Assembly: GCF_004363655.1 (NCBI RefSeq)
Contig: NZ_SNZH01000007.1
Coordinates: 310,001 to 374,000 of the forward strand
DNA length: 64,000 nucleotides
Source of the DNA: Tahibacter aquaticus
GTDB taxonomy: Bacteria; Pseudomonadota; Gammaproteobacteria; Xanthomonadales; Rhodanobacteraceae
Direction of reading: 5' to 3'
Positions within the stretch are counted from its first letter, which is position 1. Each line of letters starts with the position of its first letter. A program made the translations under genes and the position numbers. The notes under the pieces are model-generated. The model saw nothing but the letters and a program-made list of their open reading frames with translations, was not told where the DNA came from and made no database searches. This document shows positions 1 to 9,127 of the stretch, in pieces.

Positions 1-1
1 C

Positions 2-751
2 ACTGCCGGCGATCCGTTGCCCGAGGCGACGGTGGCGCTGATGCACGCCCTGGTCGCCGCCGGCGCCGACCTGATCGAGCTGGGCGTACCGTTCTCCGAC
101 CCCATGGCCGATGGCCCGGTGATCCAGCACGCCAGCGAGCGCGCGCTGCTGCGCGGCGTGGGACTGGTGCAGATCCTGGCCTGGGTAGAGGAATTCCGCC
201 GGCGCGACAGCACCACGCCGGTGGTATTGATGGGGTATCTGAATCCGATCGAGATCTACGGCGTGCAGCGCTTCGCCAGCCAGGCCGTGGCCGCCGGTGT
301 CGACGGTGTATTGCTGGTGGACTGTCCAATCGAAGAGCTGACCACCGCACAGCCTTTGCGCGCAGCCGGACTGGAGCAGATCTTCCTCGCCGCGCCGACT
401 ACCGATGCGGCACGGCTGGAAAAGGTCTGTGCTGCAGCCCAGGGCTTTCTCTATTACGTATCCTTCGCCGGCATCACCGGCGCCGCGCACCTGGATACCG
501 ACGCGGTACGGCGGCGCGTGACGGAAATCCGCCAGCGTGCCCACACGCCGGTCGCGGTCGGCTTTGGCGTCAAGGACGCGGCTACCGCGGCGAACATCGC
601 CGGCTTTGCCGACGCCGTGGTGATCGGTAGCGCGCTGGTCGATACACTGGCGGGCAGTGCCGACGCGGCCGAGGCCGTGGCACGTGCGACGGCGTTCCTC
701 GCGCCGATCCGCGCCGCGCTGGATGCGCTGCGCACGGACCATGCCGCGTAG
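2..751 (+). CDS. trpA: Tryptophan synthase alpha chain, 5' end missing
   Basis: TrpA cleaves indole-3-glycerol phosphate to indole and glyceraldehyde 3-phosphate in tryptophan synthesis. It works in the cytoplasm as the alpha part of an alpha2beta2 complex with TrpB. The frame is open from base 2 and reads [14 protein letters not shown], then the signature [14 protein letters not shown]-type stretch (here [14 protein letters not shown]) and MADGPVIQ. The window therefore starts about 20 residues into the protein. Later family blocks are visible: [29 protein letters not shown] and VAVGFGVKD with the phosphate-binding glycines. It ends normally at TAG and is followed after 109 nt by accD. The order trpA then accD-folC is common in gammaproteobacteria, and trpB is presumably just upstream. 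Confidence 0.95.
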   Translation, partial: TAGDPLPEATVALMHALVAAGADLIELGVPFSDPMADGPVIQHASERALLRGVGLVQILAWVEEFRRRDSTTPVVLMGYLNPIEIYGVQRFASQAVAAGVDGVLLVDCPIEELTTAQPLRAAGLEQIFLAAPTTDAARLEKVCAAAQGFLYYVSFAGITGAAHLDTDAVRRRVTEIRQRAHTPVAVGFGVKDAATAANIAGFADAVVIGSALVDTLAGSADAAEAVARATAFLAPIRAALDALRTDHAA

Positions 752-860
752 GCGCGAGCCGACGCCTGCACCAAACCCGGCGCCGTCTGCGGCGGTGCCC
801 TTGCTTGAATCGCCGGAGGCCGCACCTATGCTGCCGCCGGTTACCGGAGAGGTTGGCGAC

Positions 861-1750
<890 letters not shown>

Positions 1751-1754
<4 letters not shown>

Positions 1755-3067
1755 GCACGGCAACCGCGGCGGCAACGCCGCGCAGCCTGCAGGCGTGGCT
1801 GGACTACCAGCTTCACGTGCATGTGCGTGGCGTCGACCTTGGGCTTGCCCGGGTCGGTGAAGTCTGGCGGCGCCTTGGCGCGCCGCGACCGGCGCGCTGG
1901 CAGATCTCTGTCGCCGGCACCAACGGCAAGGGCTCTACGGTGGCCTTTCTCGAGGCCATGCTGCGGGCCGGCGGCTATCGCGTCGGTTCGTATACTTCGC
2001 CGCATATTCTCAATTACAACGAACGTGTGCGCATTGCCGGCACCGATGCGGACGATGCGGCGCTCATTGCCGCGTTCGAGCGCATAGAACAGGCACGCGG
2101 CGATATTCCGCTGACCTATTTCGAGTTCGGCACGCTGGCTGCGCTGCTGATCTTCGCTGCGGCGGGGCTGGATGTGGCTTTGCTCGAAGTCGGCCTGGGC
2201 GGACGACTGGATGCGGTCAATCTGATCGATGCAGACGTGGCGGTAGTCACCACCATTGCGCTGGATCACCAGGACTGGCTGGGCAGCGACCGCGACAGCA
2301 TAGGCCGGGAAAAAGCCGGCATTGCCCGCCCGGGGCGCTGCCTGGTCGTGGCCGAGGACGATCCGCCGGCGGGTTTGCTCGACGCCGCGGCCGCTGCCGG
2401 CGCCCACGTGTTTCGCGCCGGCCACGATTTCCGTATCGAACGGCAGGCCGCCGGCTGGTGCTGGTTCGGTGCTGCGCGCGAACTGCGTGCGCTACCGCCG
2501 CCGGGCCTGGCCGCGCCGTGCCAGCACGCCAATGCGGCGGCGGCGATTGCGGCCTTGCACTGCCTGTCTGGCCAGATTGTGCTGAGCGATGCGGCCATTG
2601 CCGCCGGCGTGGCGCAGGCGCGGGTCACCGCGCGGCTGCAACGGCTGCGGCTGGGCCGCGGTGAGCTGCTGATCGACGTGGCGCACAATCCGCAGGCCGC
2701 CGAGGTGCTGGCGCAATGGCTGGCGCGCGAACCGGCGGTGCGTACGATCGCCCTGTTCGGCGCGCTGGCAGACAAGGACGTGGATGGCATGCTGCAGCCG
2801 CTGGGCCGCCTGGTCGACGAATGGCACCTGCTCGATTTGTCGCAGGACAGCGAGCGTGGCCGCGACCTGCCGTCGCTGGACCTGGCTTTTACCGGTGCAC
2901 TGGGGCCGCTGCCGCGCAATGGTTGGGCTGGCGTTGCAGCGGCATTGGATAACGTGGCGCCGCGTTTGCAGCAGGGCGAGCGTATCGTTGCCTTCGGATC
3001 GTTCTATGTTGCCGCGGCGGCGCTGCGCTGGTTGGAACACGCCGTGCAAGCCGCTGCACCTGCATGA
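1751..3067 (+). CDS. folC: Folylpolyglutamate / dihydrofolate synthase, probable CTG start
   Basis: FolC attaches L-glutamate to dihydropteroate and adds further glutamates to folates. It is a cytoplasmic Mur-ligase-like ATPase. The P-loop [13 protein letters not shown], the [14 protein letters not shown] block, [12 protein letters not shown] and VAHNPQAA are all present. The N-terminal helix homologous to other FolC proteins (SLQAWLDYQ...VDLGLARV) has no ATG, GTG or TTG codon ahead of it in frame until deep inside accD. CTG at 1751 overlaps the accD stop as CTGA and has GGAG at 1740-1743, 7 nt upstream; this gives 438 residues and a normal-length N-terminus. GTG at 1817 is the alternative but would delete the first helix. 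Function is certain; the start is inferred. Confidence 0.93.
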
Positions 3068-3133
3068 CCTTCGACGTGCCGGCCCAGCCGCCGGCGCGCG
3101 TATAATCCCGCCGTTCATGGAGGCCACCTGGCT

Positions 3134-4066
3134 ATGGATTCCGCTTTGAAACAGCGTCTTATCGGTGCCGCCGTCCTGATCGCCCTGGCGGTGATCTTCG
3201 TCCCCATGTTTCTGTCCGGTTCGCCGCCGAAAGGCGATACGGTGACCGAGAATCTGAGTATTCCTCCCGCGCCGGAACGCGAGTTCCAGACCCGCGTCGT
3301 GCCGGCCGAGGGCGGCAAGGCGACGACGCCGACACCGTTGCCGAATGCCGCAGCTCCGCCCAGCGACAAGGTTGCCACGGTCGATGTCGGCGGACATCAG
3401 CGCAACGAAGTGGCCTATCCGGATGCGCCACCCGCCACGGCGCCCGCCAATTCTGCCAAGCCGACCAGCGTTGCCACTGCCAAACCGGTCGAGCCGGCGA
3501 GCAAGCCGCCCGTCGAGCGCGCAGCGCCGGCCGCCAATGCCAACGGCCGCTTTGCCGTGCATCTGGGCGTGTTCGCCAACAGCGGCAACGCCGACGCGCT
3601 AGTGGCCAGCGCGCGCAAGCAAGGCCTGACCGCTTATACCGAAACCACCGACGTCGACGGCAAGCCGGCCACGCGCGTGCGGCTGGGGCCGTTCGAAGAC
3701 CGCAGCACGGCCGAGTCGGCGCGGCTGAAATTGCAGAAGGCCGATGCCAAGCTCAAGGGCGCCGTGGTCGAACTGGCCCAGGCGCAGCCCAAGGCCGATG
3801 CGCCGGCGGCGGCAGTTCCGGCCAATCGTGCCGGCGGCTGGGCGGTGCAGCTGGGGGCGTTCAAGTCGCAGGACGAGGCGAACAAGCTGCTCGCACGTTC
3901 CAAGAGCGCCGGCTTCCCCAGTTATGTCGACAGCACCGGTGCCGGCGCAGAAAAGCTCTGGCGTGTGCGGTTGGGGCCGGAACCGGACCGCGCCGGCAGC
4001 GAAAAGCTGCGCGACCAGGTCAAGCAGAAACTGGCGATCAGCGGCATGATCGTGACGCTGCCATAA
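3134..4066 (+). CDS. dedD: SPOR-domain protein, DedD-like, with two SPOR repeats
   Basis: DedD-type proteins are inner-membrane proteins whose periplasmic SPOR domain binds denuded septal peptidoglycan and helps cell division. The 310-residue product has a short cytoplasmic start (MDSALKQRLIG), one membrane segment at about residues 9-28 and a Pro/Ala/Lys-rich periplasmic linker. Two SPOR-like domains follow, near residues 136-212 (FAVHLGVFANSGNADALV) and 233-310 (WAVQLGAFKSQDEANKLL). E. coli DedD has a single SPOR domain. GGAGG lies upstream of ATG 3134. The position between folC and cvpA matches the conserved folC-dedD-cvpA-purF order. Confidence 0.88.
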   Translation: MDSALKQRLIGAAVLIALAVIFVPMFLSGSPPKGDTVTENLSIPPAPEREFQTRVVPAEGGKATTPTPLPNAAAPPSDKVATVDVGGHQRNEVAYPDAPPATAPANSAKPTSVATAKPVEPASKPPVERAAPAANANGRFAVHLGVFANSGNADALVASARKQGLTAYTETTDVDGKPATRVRLGPFEDRSTAESARLKLQKADAKLKGAVVELAQAQPKADAPAAAVPANRAGGWAVQLGAFKSQDEANKLLARSKSAGFPSYVDSTGAGAEKLWRVRLGPEPDRAGSEKLRDQVKQKLAISGMIVTLP

Positions 4067-4070
4067 CACC

Positions 4071-4652
4071 GTGAACTGGGCCGACTACTGCATTCTGGGT
4101 GTGCTGGCCCTGTCGGTTCTGATTGGTCTGTGGCGTGGCCTGATCTCTGAAGTGATGGCGTTGGCCTGCTGGGCTGCGGCGTTCTGGCTGGCCTGGATGT
4201 TCGGCGACAAGGTGGCTGCGCAGTTCACCAGCATCGAGGTGCCGTCGGTGCGTCTGCTGCTGGGTTACGGCTTGTGTTTTCTGACGGTGTTGATTGCCGG
4301 TGCGCTGATCTCGTTCGTCCTGCGCAAGCTGATTGCCGGCAGCGGACTGAGCGGCACGGACCGGATGTTCGGCATGCTGTTCGGGCTGGCGCGCGGTCTG
4401 CTGGTAGTGATGCTGGCCGTGCTGATGCTGGGTTTCACGCCGCTGCCGCGCGATCCCTGGTGGCGCCAGTCCAGCCTGCTGCCGAGTTTTCAGCGGGGTG
4501 CCGAATGGCTGTCGGCGCAATTGCCGGAAAGCGTCAACAAATACCTGGATTTTCGCGGCTTGCCGAGCCTGCCGCTATTGCCCGCGGCGCCAGCGGCCCC
4601 CACTTCGACGCCACCCGCTGAGGCGGCGGCGGCGAAAAAATCTTCCACTTAG
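4071..4652 (+). CDS. cvpA: CvpA family inner-membrane protein
   Basis: The product is a 193-residue polytopic membrane protein of the CvpA (colicin V production) family, whose molecular activity is not firmly established. It begins VNWADYCILGVLALSVLIGL, and the family features GLWRGLISEVMALACW and GTDRMFGMLFGLARG are clear. About four membrane helices fill residues 5-125, followed by a hydrophilic tail ending in Pro/Ala/Lys. Translation starts at GTG 4071, only 4 nt after the dedD stop, so translation is probably coupled. purF follows 14 nt later, as in many gammaproteobacteria. Confidence 0.92.
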   Translation: MNWADYCILGVLALSVLIGLWRGLISEVMALACWAAAFWLAWMFGDKVAAQFTSIEVPSVRLLLGYGLCFLTVLIAGALISFVLRKLIAGSGLSGTDRMFGMLFGLARGLLVVMLAVLMLGFTPLPRDPWWRQSSLLPSFQRGAEWLSAQLPESVNKYLDFRGLPSLPLLPAAPAAPTSTPPAEAAAAKKSST

Positions 4653-4666
4653 CGGTAGCGTTTGCC

Positions 4667-6142
4667 ATGTGCGGAATCATTGGAATTGTAGGCAAGTCCG
4701 AGGTTGCCTCGGCCCTTTACGACGGCCTGACGGTGCTGCAGCACCGCGGCCAGGATGCGGCCGGCATCGCCACCGTGGACGGCGCGCGCCTGCGCCTGCA
4801 CAAGGCGCGCGGACTGGTGCGCGACGTTTTCCAGCGCGACGACATGCTCAAGCTGCGTGGGCGTGTCGGCATCGGCCATTGCCGCTATCCGACCGCCGGC
4901 TCCGACGACGTCGGCGAGGCGCAGCCGTTCTACGTCAATTCGCCCTACGGTATCGCGCTGGCGCATAACGGCAATCTGGTCAATGCCGAGGCGATCAGCA
5001 ACGAACTGTTCGAAGGCGACCGCCGCCACATCAACACCAATTCCGATTCGGAAGTGCTGCTCAATGTGCTGGCGCACGAGCTGCAGATCCAGGACCGCAT
5101 GAGCCTGACGCCGGACCATCTGTTCAAGGCGGTCGCCGGCGTGCACGAGCGCGCGCGTGGCGGCTATGCCGTGGTCGCGCTGGTGCTCGGTTACGGCATC
5201 CTTGCGTTCCGCGACCCGCACGGCATACGTCCGCTGGTGCTGGGCGAGCGCGATACGCCGGAAGGCAAGGAATATGCAGTTGCCTCCGAATCGGTGGCGT
5301 TGGACATCCTTGGCTTCCGCCGCCTGCGCGACATCGAGCCGGGCGAAGCGGTGCTGCTCGGCTTCGACGGCAGCCTGCATCATCGGCGCTGCGCCGACGG
5401 CTACGCCCATACGCCGTGCATCTTTGAATACGTATACCTTGCCCGGCCCGACTCGATGATCGAGGACGTGTCGGTTTACAAGGCGCGCCTGCGCATGGGC
5501 GAGCGCCTCGCGGCGAAGATCCGCCGCCTGCGTCCGGACCACGGCATCGACGCGGTGATCCCGATTCCCGATACCGCGCGCACTGCGGCCAGCTCGCTCG
5601 CCAGCGAACTGGGCGTGCCCATGCGCGAGGGTTTCGTCAAGAACCGCTATATCGGCCGTACCTTCATCATGCCGGGACAGAGCGAGCGGGTGAAGTCGGT
5701 GCGGCGCAAGCTGAACGCGATCGACCTGGAGTTCCGCCGCAAGACGGTATTGCTGGTGGACGATTCCATCGTGCGCGGCACCACTTCCAAGCAGATCATC
5801 CAGATGGCGCGCGAAGCCGGCGCAACCAAGGTCTATTTCGCCTCGGCAGCGCCGCCCGTGCGCTATCCGAACGTCTACGGCATCGACATGCCGGCGCCGG
5901 CGGAACTGGTGGCGCACAACCGCAGCGAAGAAGAAGTGGCCGAGGCGCTGGGCGCAGACTGGCTGGTCTACCAGGATCTGCACGACCTCGTCGCCGCGGT
6001 CAACGAAGGCAACGAAGAGCTGAAGAACTTCGATACCTCGTGCTTCTCGGGCGAGTACGTCACCGGCGTGCAGTCGGATTATCTGCGCGAGCTGGAATTC
6101 AGCCGCTCGGACGAAGCCAAGACGCTGAAGCGAGCCTCCTGA
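4667..6142 (+). CDS. purF: Amidophosphoribosyltransferase
   Basis: PurF catalyses the first committed step of purine synthesis, PRPP + glutamine to 5-phosphoribosylamine. The 491-residue protein starts MCGIIGIVG, with Cys2 as the Ntn-hydrolase nucleophile after Met removal. The N-terminal glutaminase half carries QHRGQDAAGI and GHCRYPTAGS. The C-terminal phosphoribosyltransferase half has the PRPP loop VLLVDDSIVRGTTSKQI near residue 360. Length and motif order are normal for the proteobacterial enzyme. It is the last gene of the accD-folC-dedD-cvpA-purF run and converges on a methyltransferase gene 45 nt downstream. Confidence 0.97.
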   Translation: MCGIIGIVGKSEVASALYDGLTVLQHRGQDAAGIATVDGARLRLHKARGLVRDVFQRDDMLKLRGRVGIGHCRYPTAGSDDVGEAQPFYVNSPYGIALAHNGNLVNAEAISNELFEGDRRHINTNSDSEVLLNVLAHELQIQDRMSLTPDHLFKAVAGVHERARGGYAVVALVLGYGILAFRDPHGIRPLVLGERDTPEGKEYAVASESVALDILGFRRLRDIEPGEAVLLGFDGSLHHRRCADGYAHTPCIFEYVYLARPDSMIEDVSVYKARLRMGERLAAKIRRLRPDHGIDAVIPIPDTARTAASSLASELGVPMREGFVKNRYIGRTFIMPGQSERVKSVRRKLNAIDLEFRRKTVLLVDDSIVRGTTSKQIIQMAREAGATKVYFASAAPPVRYPNVYGIDMPAPAELVAHNRSEEEVAEALGADWLVYQDLHDLVAAVNEGNEELKNFDTSCFSGEYVTGVQSDYLRELEFSRSDEAKTLKRAS

Positions 6143-6187
6143 GTTTTCGCGCTGCGGCCGGCGGCTTCGCCGTCCGCGGTGCGCTTT

Positions 6188-6976
6188 TCAGAAACCGTCG
6201 CGCTTGCGCACGATCAGCCACAGCGTCGCGCTGAAATGGCGCAGCGGCCACACATTTTCCAGTGCGTTGAGCGGCTGCAGCGCATCGACCAGGCGGCACA
6301 GCCAGGCCTGCCGGCGAAGTGCCGCCGGCAGGCTGGACGGCATCAGCTGGTGATGGCCGGCCGCTTCGGTTTCCAGTCCGTGATGCAGCAGACGCTGGCG
6401 GAATGCCGCCAGCGCGTAGCGGCGCTGGTGCGCCTGCTGCGGAAACAGGCGGCGCGAGAGGAATTCGCTCCAGGAGCCGCGATTGGGCAGGTGCGTGATC
6501 AGCAGCGCGCCGCCGGGCTTGAGCACCCGCCACAGTTCGGTAAGCGATTCGCCGTCGTTGGGTACATGTTCCAATGTTCCGCCGGCAAGAATGGTGTCGA
6601 AATGCCCGTCGCGCCAGTGCAGCCGCCAGGGGTGTTCGATGCGCCGGTAGGCTAGGCCGCTGCGGGCATGGAACGGCGCATATTCCCGCGCCTCGCAGAC
6701 GTCGCAGCCTTCGATGACGACGCCGCTGCCGAAATCCGCACGGGCCAGCCAGGACAGTGCCGCATGGCGGCAGCCCCAGTCGAGTACGCGCTGGTTGCTG
6801 GCCAGGGCAGGGCGTATGTGCAGGTAGGCGCGGATGAGTTCCTCGCGCGTTGCGCGCAGCGCACGCTTGGCCTGCAGGTAGGGATCGCTCTGCGCACATT
6901 CGAGGGCCAGAAACTCGTCCAGCGCCGCCAGTAGCTGTTGCGGCGTAAGGCGGGCGGCGGGCAAATCGGAATCCAC
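6188..6976 (-). CDS. SAM-dependent methyltransferase (class I)
   Basis: This is a predicted 262-residue cytoplasmic class I methyltransferase of unknown substrate. The SAM-binding elements are visible in order: motif I VLDWGCRHAALSW near residue 68, an acidic residue after beta 2 (VIEGCDVCEAREY), GHFDTILAGGTLEHV, and LKPGGALLITHLPN. This resembles Methyltransf_11/UbiE-type enzymes. An open frame extends to 7054, but GTG 6976 has a strong GAGGAG Shine-Dalgarno 7 nt ahead and is the better start. The neighbours (purF on one side, a DUF455 gene on the other) do not show the substrate. It could act on a lipid, quinone or glycan intermediate. Confidence 0.8.
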   Translation of the reverse strand: MDSDLPAARLTPQQLLAALDEFLALECAQSDPYLQAKRALRATREELIRAYLHIRPALASNQRVLDWGCRHAALSWLARADFGSGVVIEGCDVCEAREYAPFHARSGLAYRRIEHPWRLHWRDGHFDTILAGGTLEHVPNDGESLTELWRVLKPGGALLITHLPNRGSWSEFLSRRLFPQQAHQRRYALAAFRQRLLHHGLETEAAGHHQLMPSSLPAALRRQAWLCRLVDALQPLNALENVWPLRHFSATLWLIVRKRDGF

Positions 6977-7118
6977 GCAGAAGCTCCTCGGATGACGCGG
7001 CAGAAAGCCGGCAAGCGTGATCGGTTGCGCGCATCCGCGCCTTGCCGTCACCAAACACTAGCATTCAATGCGCGCGCTGCGGGCATAATCGGGCTTATGT
7101 CTGCATCCGAGGCAGCCG

Positions 7119-7934
7119 ATGCGCGCGTTCGATCCCGGCAATTTATATGTGGCTGCTGCGGCCTGCCTCGGCGAATGCGAGGTGGAGCGCAAGCTGATGC
7201 TGACGGCGGCGACGGCGCACGCTTTCGCCGCCGGAAGGCTAGACCGCGAAGACGGCGAGGCGCCGTTGCCGATCGGCCAGCCCGGCCGGCCGGCCCGGCC
7301 GTTGCTGGTGGCGCCGCGCCAGCTGGCTCAGCGCGGTCTGGGCAGCGAAGCCGGTCGCGCGGCGCTCGTGCATGCGGTGGCGCACATCGAATTCAACGCG
7401 ATCAATCTGGCTTGGGACGCGGTGTATCGCTTCCGCGACATGCCGCAGGAGTACTACCGCGACTGGGTCGCCGTAGCGGCCGACGAGGCGCGTCATTTTT
7501 CGCTGCTGCAGCGGCGCCTGGCCGACTTCGGCCTGCGCTACGGCGACTTGCCGGCGCACGACGGTCTCTGGGAAATGGCCTGCAAGACTGCGCATAGCTG
7601 CCTGGAACGCATGGCGCTGGTGCCGCGCGTGCTGGAAGCGCGCGGCCTGGACGTGACGCCAGGCATGATCGAACGCCTGCGCGGCGTCAACGACAGCGCC
7701 ACCATCGCCATACTGCAGCAGATTCTGGCCGAGGAAGTGGCTCACGTCGCCGCGGGCACGCGCTGGTACCACTGGTGCTGCGAACGCGCCGGCGTGGATG
7801 CGGACGACACCTTCGACGCGCTGCTGCAGCAGTATTATCGCGGCGCGCTGAAGCCGCCGTTCAACCGGCCCGACCGGCTGGCGGCGGGTTTTACCGCGCT
7901 GGAACTGGATCGACTGGACAGCCTGGTGGCCTGA
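7119..7934 (+). CDS. DUF455 ferritin-like protein
   Basis: The 271-residue product matches the DUF455 family of soluble ferritin-like proteins, whose role is not established. Helical segments contain the expected metal-ligand patterns: HAVAHIEFNAI near residue 90, AADEARHFSLLQRRL near residue 122 and LAEEVAHVAAGTRWY near residue 207. These suggest a carboxylate/histidine di-metal centre in a four-helix bundle. The fixed starting residues MRAFDPGNLYVAAAACL are preceded by GAGG 6 nt upstream. The stop overlaps the next start as TGATG, so this gene is translationally coupled to two membrane-protein genes. That link is unexpected for a ferritin-like protein. Confidence 0.82.
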   Translation: MRAFDPGNLYVAAAACLGECEVERKLMLTAATAHAFAAGRLDREDGEAPLPIGQPGRPARPLLVAPRQLAQRGLGSEAGRAALVHAVAHIEFNAINLAWDAVYRFRDMPQEYYRDWVAVAADEARHFSLLQRRLADFGLRYGDLPAHDGLWEMACKTAHSCLERMALVPRVLEARGLDVTPGMIERLRGVNDSATIAILQQILAEEVAHVAAGTRWYHWCCERAGVDADDTFDALLQQYYRGALKPPFNRPDRLAAGFTALELDRLDSLVA

Positions 7935-9127
7935 TGCCGCGCATACTGATCGTCTTGCTGGTACTGGGCTGGCTGTTGCTGATCGGCGTCTTCGCCGAAA
8001 TTTCCCCGTTGCAGTCGCCCTGGCCTGTACAAAGCAGCCTTATGCAAGGTTCCAGTTTTGCCGCCATGCGCGGCGGCCAGGTCGATGTGGACGAGCTGGC
8101 CATCATGACGCCCGACGAGAACGGCGGCGCACTGCTGATTCGCAGCGTCGACCTGGACGATGCAGCGCAGTGGCCGGTGCTGCGCTACGAGTTCGAAGGC
8201 CTGGCGCCGGCGCTGGAACTCAACCTCGTCTATCGTCGTGCCGACTCGCCGCAGGACGTGCGTACCCTGGTGCTGACGCGACCGCGCGGCTCTACTGGCA
8301 CGATAGACCTGAGCCGCGAAAAGGATTGGCAGGGACGCATCAGTGAAATCGGCTTTGCCATCTATCCGGTGGCGCAGTCGGTGCCGCTGGAGCAGGGCTT
8401 CAAGCCGTTTCGCCTGATCAAGGCCGAATTCTGGAGCCCGTCCTGGCAAGGGCGCCTGGCTGCGGTGGCGACGGAATGGTCGGGGCGGCGAGCCTGGTCG
8501 CTGATGTCGATCAGCGCGCTGGGGCCGGACAATGGTGTTGTGCGTGCGCGTTCGCCCGCACTGCTGCTGGCCTTTGGCCTGGTATTCACCCTGTTGCTGC
8601 TGACCCAGTTCCTGCCGCAGTCGCGGCGGCGCACGCTGCAAGTAATGCTGGCCAGCGTAGTGCTGGCCTGGCTGTTGCTGGATCTGCGCTGGCTGCGCAG
8701 CCTGTTCGACCGGCATGCGGCGACGCGCCAGGTCTATGCAGGAGTGAACTGGCAGGAGCGGCAACAGCGCCAGCCCGATGCGGAACTGCTGGCTGCGGCG
8801 CAGGCGGTGCGCGAAGCGATTCGGGCCGACGGAGGCGATCCGGATCGCGCGCGCGTACTCATCGATTCGGCCAGCGATTTTCTGCGGGCGCGCCTGGTCT
8901 ATCACCTGGCGCCGGCCAACACCGGGCCTGTCAATATCACCGGCTACGGGCCGGACTGGCCGCTGTCGATGAACTTCTACCTGGTCTATTTCGACATGGA
9001 GCAGCCGCCTTACAGCATTGAAAAACAAGCGCTCGAATTCAACGACGATGTGGTGGTGCCGGCGCGCGAACTGATCGGCCAGCCGCCGCTGCGTCTATAC
9101 CGGCTGGGCCAGGGAGCGACGCAATGA
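7934..9127 (+). CDS. Hypothetical membrane protein, coupled to a GT-C-like gene
   Basis: I do not recognise this 397-residue protein. It starts MPRILIVLLVLGWLLLIGVF, an N-terminal signal anchor. A large presumably periplasmic domain follows at about residues 25-205. Two membrane segments come next, near residues 212-233 (LLLAFGLVFTLLLLTQFL) and 243-260, and then a second soluble C-terminal domain of about 130 residues. Translation starts at ATG 7934 inside the previous stop (TGATG), and the stop overlaps the next gene as ATGA. The open frame extends upstream to 7775, but only the overlap start gives a sensible N-terminus. The tight coupling suggests it works with the next membrane protein, perhaps in transferring or sensing a surface glycan. 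Confidence 0.7.
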   Translation: MPRILIVLLVLGWLLLIGVFAEISPLQSPWPVQSSLMQGSSFAAMRGGQVDVDELAIMTPDENGGALLIRSVDLDDAAQWPVLRYEFEGLAPALELNLVYRRADSPQDVRTLVLTRPRGSTGTIDLSREKDWQGRISEIGFAIYPVAQSVPLEQGFKPFRLIKAEFWSPSWQGRLAAVATEWSGRRAWSLMSISALGPDNGVVRARSPALLLAFGLVFTLLLLTQFLPQSRRRTLQVMLASVVLAWLLLDLRWLRSLFDRHAATRQVYAGVNWQERQQRQPDAELLAAAQAVREAIRADGGDPDRARVLIDSASDFLRARLVYHLAPANTGPVNITGYGPDWPLSMNFYLVYFDMEQPPYSIEKQALEFNDDVVVPARELIGQPPLRLYRLGQGATQ

